Below are positions 18,397 through 24,880 of a stretch of DNA of 41,279 nucleotides, in pieces. Each line of letters opens with the position of its first letter. Positions within the stretch are counted from its first letter, which is position 1. This DNA is from Rhodospirillales bacterium (GTDB lineage: Bacteria; Pseudomonadota; Alphaproteobacteria; Acetobacterales; Acetobacteraceae). Below the pieces are notes generated by a model. The model was given only the letters and a program-made list of their open reading frames with translations, did not search any database and was not told the DNA's origin. A program made the position numbers and the translations under genes. The stretch is taken from the NCBI GenBank assembly GCA_018971565.1, contig JAGXAO010000006.1, positions 1-41,279 of the forward strand, written 5' to 3'.

Positions 18397-18435
18397 AGGA
18401 ACATTAATTCCTGCCCAGGACAAATTAGCCTGGGC
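18397..18435. promoter_or_regulatory. two adjacent inverted repeats upstream of ydeP-like gene
   Basis: AGGAA-CATTAA-TTCCT at 18397-18412 directly abuts and shares no base with GCCCAGG-(9 nt)-CCTGGGC at 18413-18435. They lie between tRNA-Leu and the oxidoreductase, both leftward. The GC-rich hairpin could terminate tRNA-Leu transcripts, though no U-run follows. The AT-rich dyad could be an operator for the oxidoreductase gene, about 120 nt upstream of its ATG. Confidence 0.45.
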
Positions 18436-18471
18436 CGACGCCGGCCTTGAGAGGCACGGGAAAGAGCCAAT

Positions 18472-18558
18472 TGGTGCGGGTGGTCGGAATCGAACCGACA
18501 CTCTATTACTAGAACCGGATTTTGAGTCCGGCGCGTCTACCAGTTCCACCACACCCGC
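18472..18558 (-). tRNA. tRNA-Leu(CAA)
   Basis: 87-nt cloverleaf on the minus strand including an encoded 3' CCA. Acceptor GCGGGTG pairs with CACCCGC, the anticodon arm is CCGGA-CTCAAAA-TCCGG with anticodon CAA, a long variable arm is present as expected of class II tRNAs, and the T arm contains GGTTCGATTCC. It reads UUG codons. Confidence 0.96.
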
Positions 18559-18570
18559 TCAGTGGAAGAC

Positions 18571-18599
18571 TGTGTAAGTGAGACGCCTCATGAAATCAA
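18571..18599 (-). promoter_or_regulatory. candidate tRNA-Leu promoter
   Basis: Minus-strand TTGATT (-35, 18594-18599) and TACACA (-10, 18571-18576) with a 17-nt spacer, ending about 12 nt upstream of the mature tRNA-Leu 5' end. The -35 is good and the -10 moderate. Confidence 0.5.
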
Positions 18600-18640
18600 C
18601 TCCACCCGTACGGCACCACACACGGCCGCGGGAGCCCCAC

Positions 18641-18669
18641 TTGCAAGGCTTTTCCGGTTTGGTTATAGA
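18641..18669 (+). promoter_or_regulatory. tRNA-Asn promoter
   Basis: TTGCAA at 18641-18646 and TATAGA at 18664-18669 separated by exactly 17 nt, 12 nt upstream of the tRNA-Asn 5' end, followed by a GC-rich discriminator (GCCCCGC) typical of stable RNA promoters. Confidence 0.7.
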
Positions 18670-18681
18670 GCCCCGCACCGG

Positions 18682-18757
18682 TCCCGAATAGCTCAGCTGG
18701 TAGAGCAAGCGACTGTTAATCGCTCGGTCGTAGGTTCGAGTCCTACTTCGGGAGCCA
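18682..18757 (+). tRNA. tRNA-Asn(GTT)
   Basis: 76-nt cloverleaf with encoded CCA. Acceptor TCCCGAA pairs with TTCGGGA, the D arm contains AGCTCAGCTGGTAGAGC, the anticodon loop is CTGTTAA with anticodon GTT, and the T arm is GTAGGTTCGAGTCCTAC. It marks the left edge of the AT-rich accessory island; I found no copy of its 3' end at the right edge. Confidence 0.97.
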
Positions 18758-18787
18758 GCCTTCCCCCCTTCTAAAGCACCGGTTTAG

Positions 18788-18975
18788 TCAAATCTTTCCG
18801 GTCAGCTTTCCATCGGCGATGCCACTTCGCGCCAAGCGCAAATTGCGCATTTTCAGGTTCGACATTTCCGGCGCTTTGCCAATGCCGGCAGCATTCCCAA
18901 ATCTGCCCGGCCAGGAGGCCCCCTTATGATTAGCTTTCAAAGCCTTTGCGCGGCTATAATCTGCCGTTGCAATTT
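18788..18975 (-). pseudogene. possible C-terminal remnant of a gene
   Basis: A minus-strand open frame without a good N-terminal start ends with the TGA at 18788-18790. Its conceptual product includes KGASWPGRFGNAAGIGKAP followed by SNLKMRNLRLARSGIADGK, a protein-like composition with GC-rich third codon positions in the last third. Upstream the frame passes into AT-rich DNA and then a stop. It may be the tail of a gene truncated when the island arrived beside tRNA-Asn. I recognise no family; chance cannot be excluded. Confidence 0.25.
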
Positions 18976-19650
18976 TTATTATGTTAGAACTCGCTCGACG
19001 ACTTAAATATCAACGGCATCGAAAAATTTGACAGCAGAACGAACCGCAAAAGTAATTTCACTGTAATATTTTCGCAAAGTTTATATAAGCTATATTTAGC
19101 TCAAGGCACACCGAGCTCTATGTCAAAATAAACGGTTTAGCCGACAAGAAAAGCATAATTTGTGAGGGAAAATGAAACACAAGGCAACCACATAAATTAA
19201 GTAAATCGATTTTGATTCCGCTGCATTATCTGCTTAGAAGCAAATAAAACCATGTAAGCTGGTACTGTAAAATTGTGAGTCAATCGCAGGTACGTTTCTG
19301 AAATAACCAAAGAAATTAAGAATCCGTACCACATTTCGATTAAAATTTCTGTCCAACAATAATCGTGGCAAGCATTGCCCGTGCGTTGAATGCGCGCGCG
19401 GTAAAGCGCCGAACAACACATAGCACAATGACTCCTTAATCAGGTGTCATAATTAATAATAGCATCCGCTTTTAGATAAAAATCAAACCCAACTAAAACA
19501 GCAATTTTTTGCCCAATATACAAAATTCGGCATCAGCATAACAGGCAATACAAAACGGCTTTGGTTTTGCAATCGGAGTCAAACGGTATCATTCAGTGTT
19601 ATTTATTCTATCAATATTAAACCCAGTCTATGGAAAGAGAAGTTATTGAA
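18976..19650. other. AT-rich stretch without a supportable gene
   Basis: About 0.67 kb of strongly AT-rich DNA between the tRNA-Asn region and the beta-propeller gene. The two minus-strand track ORFs (19197-19421 and 19234-19428) overlap in different frames, lack a convincing ribosome-binding site and resemble no family known to me. I see no tRNA, long repeat or clear terminator. Promoters for the downstream gene probably lie in its right part (for instance TATCAATAT near 19611), but no -35/-10 pair is convincing. Confidence 0.4.
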
Positions 19651-20709
19651 ATGACCAAACAAGAAAGTGCCAACATGACCAAAAAAGATAAAATTAAAAT
19701 GAAACTGAGCCTGCCCATTGGCCTTGCGTTGCTATCGCTTTCCGGATCATTGCCAGCAGCGGCAGATTCTGCTGGCATGCCTCCCGTCTTGATCAAACAA
19801 ATTGTTATACCCAACGTAAAACCTGGCGATTTTGATCAAATGGCATACGATCTGAAACGCAACAGACTTTACGTTTCGGTCGAAGCATCAAATTTTATCG
19901 CGATTTTTTCACTCAAAAGTGGAAAATATTTAAAGGAAATCAACGGCATAAAACTTCCACATCGTTTGGCAGTGGAAGAAGATTCTGGCAATCTCATCGC
20001 GGTTAGCGGTGGGAATGATCAAGTAAATTTATATAATCCGGAAGGAAAACTACTAACCAGTGTACCAACCGGAGTTTTCCCCGACGGAGGCATCCTCGAA
20101 AAGAATAAAAATGTGTTCTGGGTTGGCAGCCGCCTTGGCGCGGTAACGGAACCAAAATCGCAATTGCAAGAGATTGATCTCGGCACAATGCACGTCATTT
20201 CAACAATCAATCTTCCGGCTTCGACACTAAAAGACGAGATTATCGACAAAGCACGCGATGTTCTCTTTGTCAGCATGAGGGACAAAAACCAGGTTGCCGT
20301 TATCGACCTAAAGACAAATACTATTTCCGCGATATGGTCTCCGCCTGGCTTAACGAAGCCCGTACCGCTGGCGCTTGATCAGGCAGAACATTTGCTTTTC
20401 GTAGGTGGAAGAGTGCCGGGAAAATTATTCGTTCTTGACTCAGACACCGGGCAAGTTTTGCAAAAGCTCGACTCCGGAAATATTTCGGATAGCATGTGGT
20501 TCGACAAAGCAAATCAACAAATTTATGTTAGTACTCACACAGGGCTAAATGTCTACCGCGTTGATGGCCGTAAGGTTGTACCGGTGGTAACACTCGACAA
20601 TAAAGAAGGAAAATCCTCACTCCTTGTGGATGAATTGCAACAACTCTATGTCGCGGCGCCGGTTGTTAATGGCGGAGAAGCCAAGTTAATGATCTATAAG
20701 GTTAATTAA
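19651..20709 (+). CDS. secreted YVTN/YncE-like beta-propeller protein
   Basis: 352 aa from ATG 19651, chosen because AGAGAAG lies 8 nt upstream; the track's ATG 19630 has nothing comparable. A Lys-rich n-region (MTKQESANMTKKDKIKMK) leads into a signal peptide LSLPIGLALLSLSGSLPAAA, so it is exported. The mature protein is built of repeating beta blades: NRLYVSVEASNFIAIFSLKSG, NLIAVSGGNDQVNLYN, DVLFVSMRDKNQVAVIDLKT, HLLFVGGRVPGKLFVLD, QQIYVSTHTGLNVYRV, QQLYVAAPVV. Such propellers serve as binding or redox scaffolds; no catalytic residues are evident. It is AT-rich relative to the flanks and lies just upstream of the disrupted porin gene. Confidence 0.8.
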   Translation: MTKQESANMTKKDKIKMKLSLPIGLALLSLSGSLPAAADSAGMPPVLIKQIVIPNVKPGDFDQMAYDLKRNRLYVSVEASNFIAIFSLKSGKYLKEINGIKLPHRLAVEEDSGNLIAVSGGNDQVNLYNPEGKLLTSVPTGVFPDGGILEKNKNVFWVGSRLGAVTEPKSQLQEIDLGTMHVISTINLPASTLKDEIIDKARDVLFVSMRDKNQVAVIDLKTNTISAIWSPPGLTKPVPLALDQAEHLLFVGGRVPGKLFVLDSDTGQVLQKLDSGNISDSMWFDKANQQIYVSTHTGLNVYRVDGRKVVPVVTLDNKEGKSSLLVDELQQLYVAAPVVNGGEAKLMIYKVN

Positions 20710-20715
20710 AACCTT

Positions 20716-20734
20716 AAAAGGCGTCTCCTTTTTT
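20716..20734 (+). terminator. rho-independent terminator after the beta-propeller gene
   Basis: AAAAGG-CGTCT-CCTTTT hairpin running directly into a T-run, 7 nt after the stop codon. The stem is short and AT-rich, so efficiency may be modest. Confidence 0.6.
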
Positions 20735-20877
20735 GATGTCAACAAAAAATCTTACATCAGGCCTGGGGGCGCCAGAAACGCTCAATAAGAAAATTTTCTG
20801 CTTTTACAGCCGGACAGAGCATTTCACAACTTTATAATAAAACTAACAAACATACAAAAAAACAAGGAGGACCCGAA

Positions 20878-21117
20878 ATGAAGCAAAATTTCAAGAAAGC
20901 TTTGCTTTCTTCTCTGCCAGTTGGTTACCTTGGTATTCTTGGAGCAGCCATTCCATTATGTGGCATACAAACCACTGCGGCATATGCGGATGGAGCCAAT
21001 TCAACCGCAACAATCGACAATGCTCAGATACAGCAAGAACTGGCGACGCTTCGTGAGCAAATCGCACAGTTAAGCGCGAAGACCAGCGCACAGCAATCTG
21101 ACATAAGCAAAAATTTA
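20878..21117 (+). pseudogene. OprP/O-like porin, 5' part (split by transposon)
   Basis: N-terminal 80 codons of an outer-membrane porin, preceded by a strong AAGGAGG box and a TATAAT at 20833-20838. It has a signal peptide ending near AAYADG, then a short coiled-coil-like segment QIQQELATLREQIAQLSAK, common at the start of OprP/O-type porins. The frame is cut at KNL by the IS1595-family element. As it stands, translation would run 12 codons into the inverted repeat and stop at TGA, giving the 91-aa track ORF, which would be non-functional as a porin. Confidence 0.88.
21110..21117 (+). repeat. target-site duplication, left copy
   Basis: AAAATTTA immediately outside the left inverted repeat; identical to 23684-23691. 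Eight base pairs is the duplication length expected for the IS1595 family. Confidence 0.95.
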
Positions 21118-21152
21118 GGTAATTATCCCCTTGACGCAGGTACGGTGATTTG
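21118..21152 (+). repeat. left terminal inverted repeat
   Basis: 35-bp repeat beginning GGTAATTATCCCC, matching the reverse complement of 23649-23683 at every position. Confidence 0.97.
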
Positions 21153-21182
21153 ATACGTATGGGAACAGAAAGGAATTCTCCC

Positions 21183-22055
21183 ATGTCGTCTCGCCTCACC
21201 GTCCGTCAGTTCTTCGAGCGCTTCCCTTCAGACGACGCTTGCCTGGACCACATCATGGAGGTGCGGTTTGGTATGCGGCATGTCTGCGCCAAGTGCGGGA
21301 AGGAGGCGACCTTCCACCGCCTCCAGAACCGCAAGGCTTACTCCTGCTCACAGTGCGGCGCGCATCTGTACCCCTGCGCCGGGACGATCTTTCAGGACAG
21401 CCGCACGAGCCTGCAAAGCTGGTTCTATGCCATCTACCTGTTCGTTGCCACGCGCCACGGCGTGAGCGGCAAGGAGCTGGAGCGCACCCTGGGTGTGACC
21501 TACAAGACCGCCTACCGGATGGGCCAGCAAATCCGCGACCTGATGAAGAAGGCGGACGGCTTTGAAATGCTCCAGGGCCACATTGAAGCGGATGAGGCGT
21601 ATGTTGGCGGCTACCGCCCCGGCAAGCGCGGGCGTGGTGCGGCTGGCAAGACCATCGTCATGGGCCTGAAGGAGCGTGAGGGGCGCCTTCATGCGGAGGT
21701 CATTCCGAACGTCAAAACGGCCACGCTGCGGGATGTCGTGATCCGCAATGTCGAGCCGGGCACCACGGTTAGCACCGATGAACTCTACTCGTATGGCTTA
21801 CTGGAATGCCAAGGTTATCGCCACGGCGCCGTGAAGCATGGTGCCAAGCAGTGGGCGAAGAAGGATATTGACGGCGTGAACCATCACACTAATTCGGTGG
21901 AAGGTTTCTGGAAGATGTTCAAGAACTCGGTTCGTTCAACCCATATCCATGTCTCTCACAAACACATGGAGCGCTACCTGGGCGAATTCACTTTCCGGTC
22001 GAACCATCGCCAGATGGAGAACGCGATGTTTGATCTTCTGATTGGGGCGCTTTAG
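21183..22055 (+). CDS. IS1595-family transposase
   Basis: 290 aa from ATG 21183 (MSSRLTVRQFFERFP), preceded by AAAGGA; the track start at 21150 is a TTG inside the inverted repeat. An N-terminal zinc ribbon (CAKCGKE ... CSQCGAH) is followed by a helix-turn-helix-like segment GVSGKELERTLGVTYKTAYRMGQQIRDL. An RNase H-like ISXO2/IS1595 catalytic core follows, with likely acidic residues in HIEADEAYVGG and VSTDELYSYG, then HHTNSVEGFWKMFKNSVR. The frame is intact and full-length, so the element may be active. Its 3' end overlaps the small minus-strand ORF by 68 nt. Confidence 0.95.
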   Translation: MSSRLTVRQFFERFPSDDACLDHIMEVRFGMRHVCAKCGKEATFHRLQNRKAYSCSQCGAHLYPCAGTIFQDSRTSLQSWFYAIYLFVATRHGVSGKELERTLGVTYKTAYRMGQQIRDLMKKADGFEMLQGHIEADEAYVGGYRPGKRGRGAAGKTIVMGLKEREGRLHAEVIPNVKTATLRDVVIRNVEPGTTVSTDELYSYGLLECQGYRHGAVKHGAKQWAKKDIDGVNHHTNSVEGFWKMFKNSVRSTHIHVSHKHMERYLGEFTFRSNHRQMENAMFDLLIGAL

Positions 22056-22182
22056 CCGCCCCCTTCACCACGGCCAGGAAGGGCGCTTCATCGGCTGGAC
22101 CGATGCCGCGTGCTTCTTCCTGAGCGATGAATTCAGGCAATCGCCCCTTCTCCGTTGCCTCTCTTAGGGTCAAATGCGCCAT
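21988..22182 (-). CDS. small transposon-borne protein, 64 aa
   Basis: ORF beginning MAHLTLREATEKGRLPEFI, with GGAGG about 9 nt upstream of its ATG. The first third (ATEKGRLPEFIAQEEARG) resembles, from memory only, short hypothetical proteins found next to IS1595-type transposases in alphaproteobacteria; no alignment was run. The C-terminal part is antisense to the transposase 3' end, and its start overlaps the PIN gene by 50 nt in another frame. It is hydrophilic, without membrane or secretion signals. Function is unknown, and the double overlap lowers confidence. Confidence 0.5.
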   Translation of the reverse strand: MAHLTLREATEKGRLPEFIAQEEARGIGPADEAPFLAVVKGAAKAPQSEDQTSRSPSGDGSTGK

Positions 22183-22762
22183 GAATTACATTGCCTCCAA
22201 ACATATCCGGTTCGGGGTGGACTGGTTTTTCTCGCAGTAGCGAGCAAACCTGCTTAACCCTGTCAGTCCTTGTCGCTTCTGGATACCATCTTTCAAACCC
22301 GATAATGGGAACCGCCCTACCGAACCAATTCTTGCCTTTACCCTCATCAGTGGAATGTAAAACTATGTCGGTAATTCCCAGGGCATCTCGCGCATAAACC
22401 GCAGACATCATCACTATTGCGTCGGGAGTGGCAATTGCGCGCCCGGGGTCGCTTGGATTACTTGGGTTTGTAGACTTTGCGCTTCGCAACTCGCTCACGG
22501 CAATCATAATATTCGGGTTCGGCTCTATAGGCAGGCAGGCTGATCCCATATCTCCGAAGAAATCTTGTATCGAACCAAATTTACCGCCGACGAAATGATC
22601 CTGGCGAAATTCTGCAAGAGAAATGGTCGAGTAGTAGATTTTTCGCTTGCCGGCCTTAGCTTCGCCGATGAACCGCGCAATATCCTCAAAATGAGGAGCG
22701 CCTTTGTCATTGGTGAGATAGCGAATGAAGACGCATGAATCCCAAAAGAGATGTTCTAGCAT
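22133..22762 (-). CDS. PIN-domain protein (putative ribonuclease)
   Basis: 209-aa protein with a PIN-like arrangement of acidic residues: LFWDSCVFIRYL near residue 8, STISLAEFRQ around residue 50, IATPDAIVMMSAVYA around residue 115, and LHSTDEGKGKNW around residue 140. PIN domains are metal-dependent RNases, often VapC-type toxins, but this one is longer than typical VapC (about 130-140 aa). The C-terminal 16 residues read out of frame through the start of the small transposon ORF, as if the cargo had been grafted beside it. It is coupled to the upstream 262-aa gene by TAATG. Confidence 0.8.
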   Translation of the reverse strand: MLEHLFWDSCVFIRYLTNDKGAPHFEDIARFIGEAKAGKRKIYYSTISLAEFRQDHFVGGKFGSIQDFFGDMGSACLPIEPNPNIMIAVSELRSAKSTNPSNPSDPGRAIATPDAIVMMSAVYARDALGITDIVLHSTDEGKGKNWFGRAVPIIGFERWYPEATRTDRVKQVCSLLREKPVHPEPDMFGGNVIHGAFDPKRGNGEGAIA

Positions 22763-23550
22763 TATGCGTCAGCATCCCATGATTCAATCGTGAAGGGATG
22801 AAATGCCCCCTGCCATCGGCTCAAGTCGCCGTCTTTTTTGATCGCCTGAATTGACGATACCTCAACCCGAAGCGGCAAAGGGGATTCGGAAGAATAGATT
22901 GCTCTGCCGTACACCCGGACACGGTTGTGGAGCGCATCGCCCAGCGATTCTATGTCCTCTCTGCTACAGACGCAGTCTATTTCCTTACCCCCAGCCGACA
23001 GGGTGAGTTTTATCTGAGGAAGCGAGCCGCGAAGATCGACATAGTCCAGAACGCCGTCAAATGAACCAATCGCGGCGCCACTGTACCAATTTCCTCTGAT
23101 GCTTTTACGAACCGTCGCTACCCGGCTCTGAAGGAAATCGTCAATTCTCACAACATTGTTCTCGGAAGTAATCTCGGCAAATCCGAAGCGCTTTTTGGCG
23201 CCACCAGTGAGGCGGCTGATTTTGCTCACAATGGTGGCGAGTCGAGCGGTCCGAGAATCCTGCACCTTTATGCCATCAACCGCGTCGTTGAACACCGGGA
23301 TTGCAGATTGGGTTCTAACGCGCGAATCCTTCGGCACCTCTTTGAGAAGGGCCGTTGGTTCCGACATGTGCATGTTGGCCAGGATATAATCCTGGGTAGT
23401 CGTACCATTAACCAGCGTATCTGCCGCCTCCAGAGCCGCCACAAGCTGGGTTAGTTTGGCAGCAAAAAGGCGAGCAGGAACGCGGCCATGATCCATATCG
23501 GTCAGGCCGTGAACTTTCAGTTCAATAAGGTGTGGACCGATGCTCTCCAT
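22762..23550 (-). CDS. uncharacterised 262-aa partner of the PIN protein
   Basis: Soluble protein with no signal peptide or membrane segment; I recognise no named family. The N-terminus (HLIELKVHGLTDMDHGRVPARLFAAKLTQLVAALEAAD) is followed by a Lys/Arg-rich middle. The C-terminal half looks beta-rich: GSFDGVLDYVDLRGSLPQIK, GKEIDCVCSREDIESLGDAL, NRVRVYGRAIYS, PLPLRVEVSSIQAI, possibly an OB- or barrel-like fold. Its stop overlaps the PIN gene start (TAATG), so the two are translated together. It could be an antitoxin, a targeting subunit or an RNA-binding partner; none is shown. A GGAAGAAGCGG stretch precedes its ATG. Confidence 0.75.
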   Translation of the reverse strand: MESIGPHLIELKVHGLTDMDHGRVPARLFAAKLTQLVAALEAADTLVNGTTTQDYILANMHMSEPTALLKEVPKDSRVRTQSAIPVFNDAVDGIKVQDSRTARLATIVSKISRLTGGAKKRFGFAEITSENNVVRIDDFLQSRVATVRKSIRGNWYSGAAIGSFDGVLDYVDLRGSLPQIKLTLSAGGKEIDCVCSREDIESLGDALHNRVRVYGRAIYSSESPLPLRVEVSSIQAIKKDGDLSRWQGAFHPFTIESWDADA

Positions 23551-23648
23551 TTCCGCTTCTTCCTAGCAGGAGATTACTCCATTATGCGGCGCTTGTGAAT
23601 CGATAGTTTTTCAATGGTTTATAGAAAGAAAACGGCGCAAAATCCCCG

Positions 23649-23683
23649 CAAATCACCGTACCTGCGTCAAGGGGATAATTACC
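23649..23683 (-). repeat. right terminal inverted repeat
   Basis: 35-bp repeat ending GGGGATAATTACC, perfect reverse complement of 21118-21152. Confidence 0.97.
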
Positions 23684-23691
23684 AAAATTTA
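23684..23691 (+). repeat. target-site duplication, right copy
   Basis: AAAATTTA immediately outside the right inverted repeat, identical to 21110-21117. Confidence 0.95.
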
Positions 23692-24855
23692 TGGTATCTG
23701 ACCGGCAAAGGTGGAAATCCAATTTTCGTTTCGAAAGACGGTGGAACAACCATGAGTATAAGTGGTTTCATGCAAGCTGACGCAACGCTTGCAACAGTTC
23801 CACATCAAGATGGCCTTTCAGGCGGCACGGCTCTACGGAAGTTTCTGTTTTCTCTCGGCGGTACCATCGATCATCATTATGTTTACCACTTCGTATATAA
23901 TTTCGCATCAACGGCATCGTCGGGCATTCGGGCCGGGTTGCTGGATGCGTATCTGGGATATCAAGGAAAAATTGAAGACGTTAACAGCGTATTTTTGGTT
24001 GGCGAGCAGTTCCCCGCTTTTGGTGTTGTACAAATTCAACCAGGCACTGATATTCAGTTCATGGAAGATACAGTAGCCGGCAACATTTGGTCGGCCAGCA
24101 ACCGTCAGCTTGGCATTTCCGGGCGGCAATGGTCAAAATACTATAATATCTGGTACGGTGTGTTTGGTTCAAACAGTGCCACTAACAACACGCCTGTTAC
24201 AGGAACGCCACAAGTTACGTATTCTGCTGAACTCGTGGGTAATATAATCAATACACCCCACATGCTCCTCTCTGTCCGCGACTCAATGCTGTTCAACCGT
24301 TTCAACAATAACCCTCAAACCTTCGCGAACTTTCCAGATATCCAGAATTATGGTGCGAATCTGATCGCCACCCAATCGCTTCCAATTGTTAGCGATTATG
24401 TCAACTCTCCACGAATTGACTTCGTCGACGGCAGGTTAAACATGGTTGGGGAATATTACTATGTCAAAACCCACGAAACCGGCAACAGAAACCCAACATT
24501 CAGCGGCTGGAATGCCATAATTGGCTGCTTCTTGAGCGATGATGGTTACACCTACTCAGCACCTGATGGTTACGCTGCACCACTTGATGTTAGCCATCCG
24601 GTTACTGAAGGTGGCTATGGAGCATTCCAACTTTCGGGCCGCATCGACGAAACAAATTTGAACTATGCGGCCGACAATGTTCATGGCGGCAACGAGACGA
24701 ACCTTACCGTTGGGCTTAGCTGGTGGCCAGTTTCTCCCGTTCGTGTAGAGGTAAACTATGTGAAGGTTTTGCCGATTGGCGGCGCCGCTGCCACCTCGCA
24801 ATATAAAAGAGCTGCACCAAGCATCCTTGGAATGCGCTTCCAACTCAGGTTTTGA
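23692..24855 (+). pseudogene. OprP/O-like porin, 3' part (split by transposon)
   Basis: Remaining 387 codons of the porin interrupted at 21117. Joining ...SDISKNL to WYLTGKGGNPIF... keeps the frame and gives a 467-aa protein. Family signs are the early strand MSISGFMQADATLA, RKFLFSLGGTIDHHYVYHFVYNF, GLLDAYLGYQG, FLVGEQFPAFGV, GYGAFQLSGRIDETNLNY, and the closing strands LTVGLSWWPVSPVRVEVNYVKV and RFQLRF with terminal Phe, the outer-membrane insertion signal. The track ORF's ATG at 23614 lies within the transposon, has no ribosome-binding site and would lack a signal peptide. Confidence 0.88.
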
Positions 24856-24880
24856 GCTTTAAATGCCGACTTGTACTTGT

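Larger units (their letters stand above)
21118..23683 (+). mobile_element. IS1595-family transposon with PIN-domain cargo, 2566 bp
   Basis: Complete element bounded by perfect 35-bp terminal inverted repeats starting GGTAATTATCCCCTTGACGC and flanked by the 8-bp duplication AAAATTTA. It encodes a rightward transposase and, leftwards, a 262-aa protein, a PIN-domain protein and a small ORF. Perfect ends, perfect duplication and the restorable porin frame imply a recent insertion. Passenger genes are known in the IS1595 family, but I do not recognise this combination. The transposase half appears GC-richer than the cargo half, suggesting the parts have different origins. Confidence 0.95.

Noticed and set aside
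19197-19428. Two overlapping minus-strand ORFs of 74 and 64 aa in the AT-rich gap
   Set aside because: They use different frames of the same DNA, have no ribosome-binding site, and their composition is as expected from AT-rich noncoding sequence.
21239-21692. ORFs in other frames within the transposase (108 aa plus, 114 aa minus)
   Set aside because: They are shadows of the intact transposase frame, and no frameshift signal is needed for a full-length transposase.
18682-24880. Integration of the island into tRNA-Asn with flanking att repeats
   Set aside because: I looked for a copy of the tRNA 3' end near the right edge of the island and saw none, so no attachment site is claimed.
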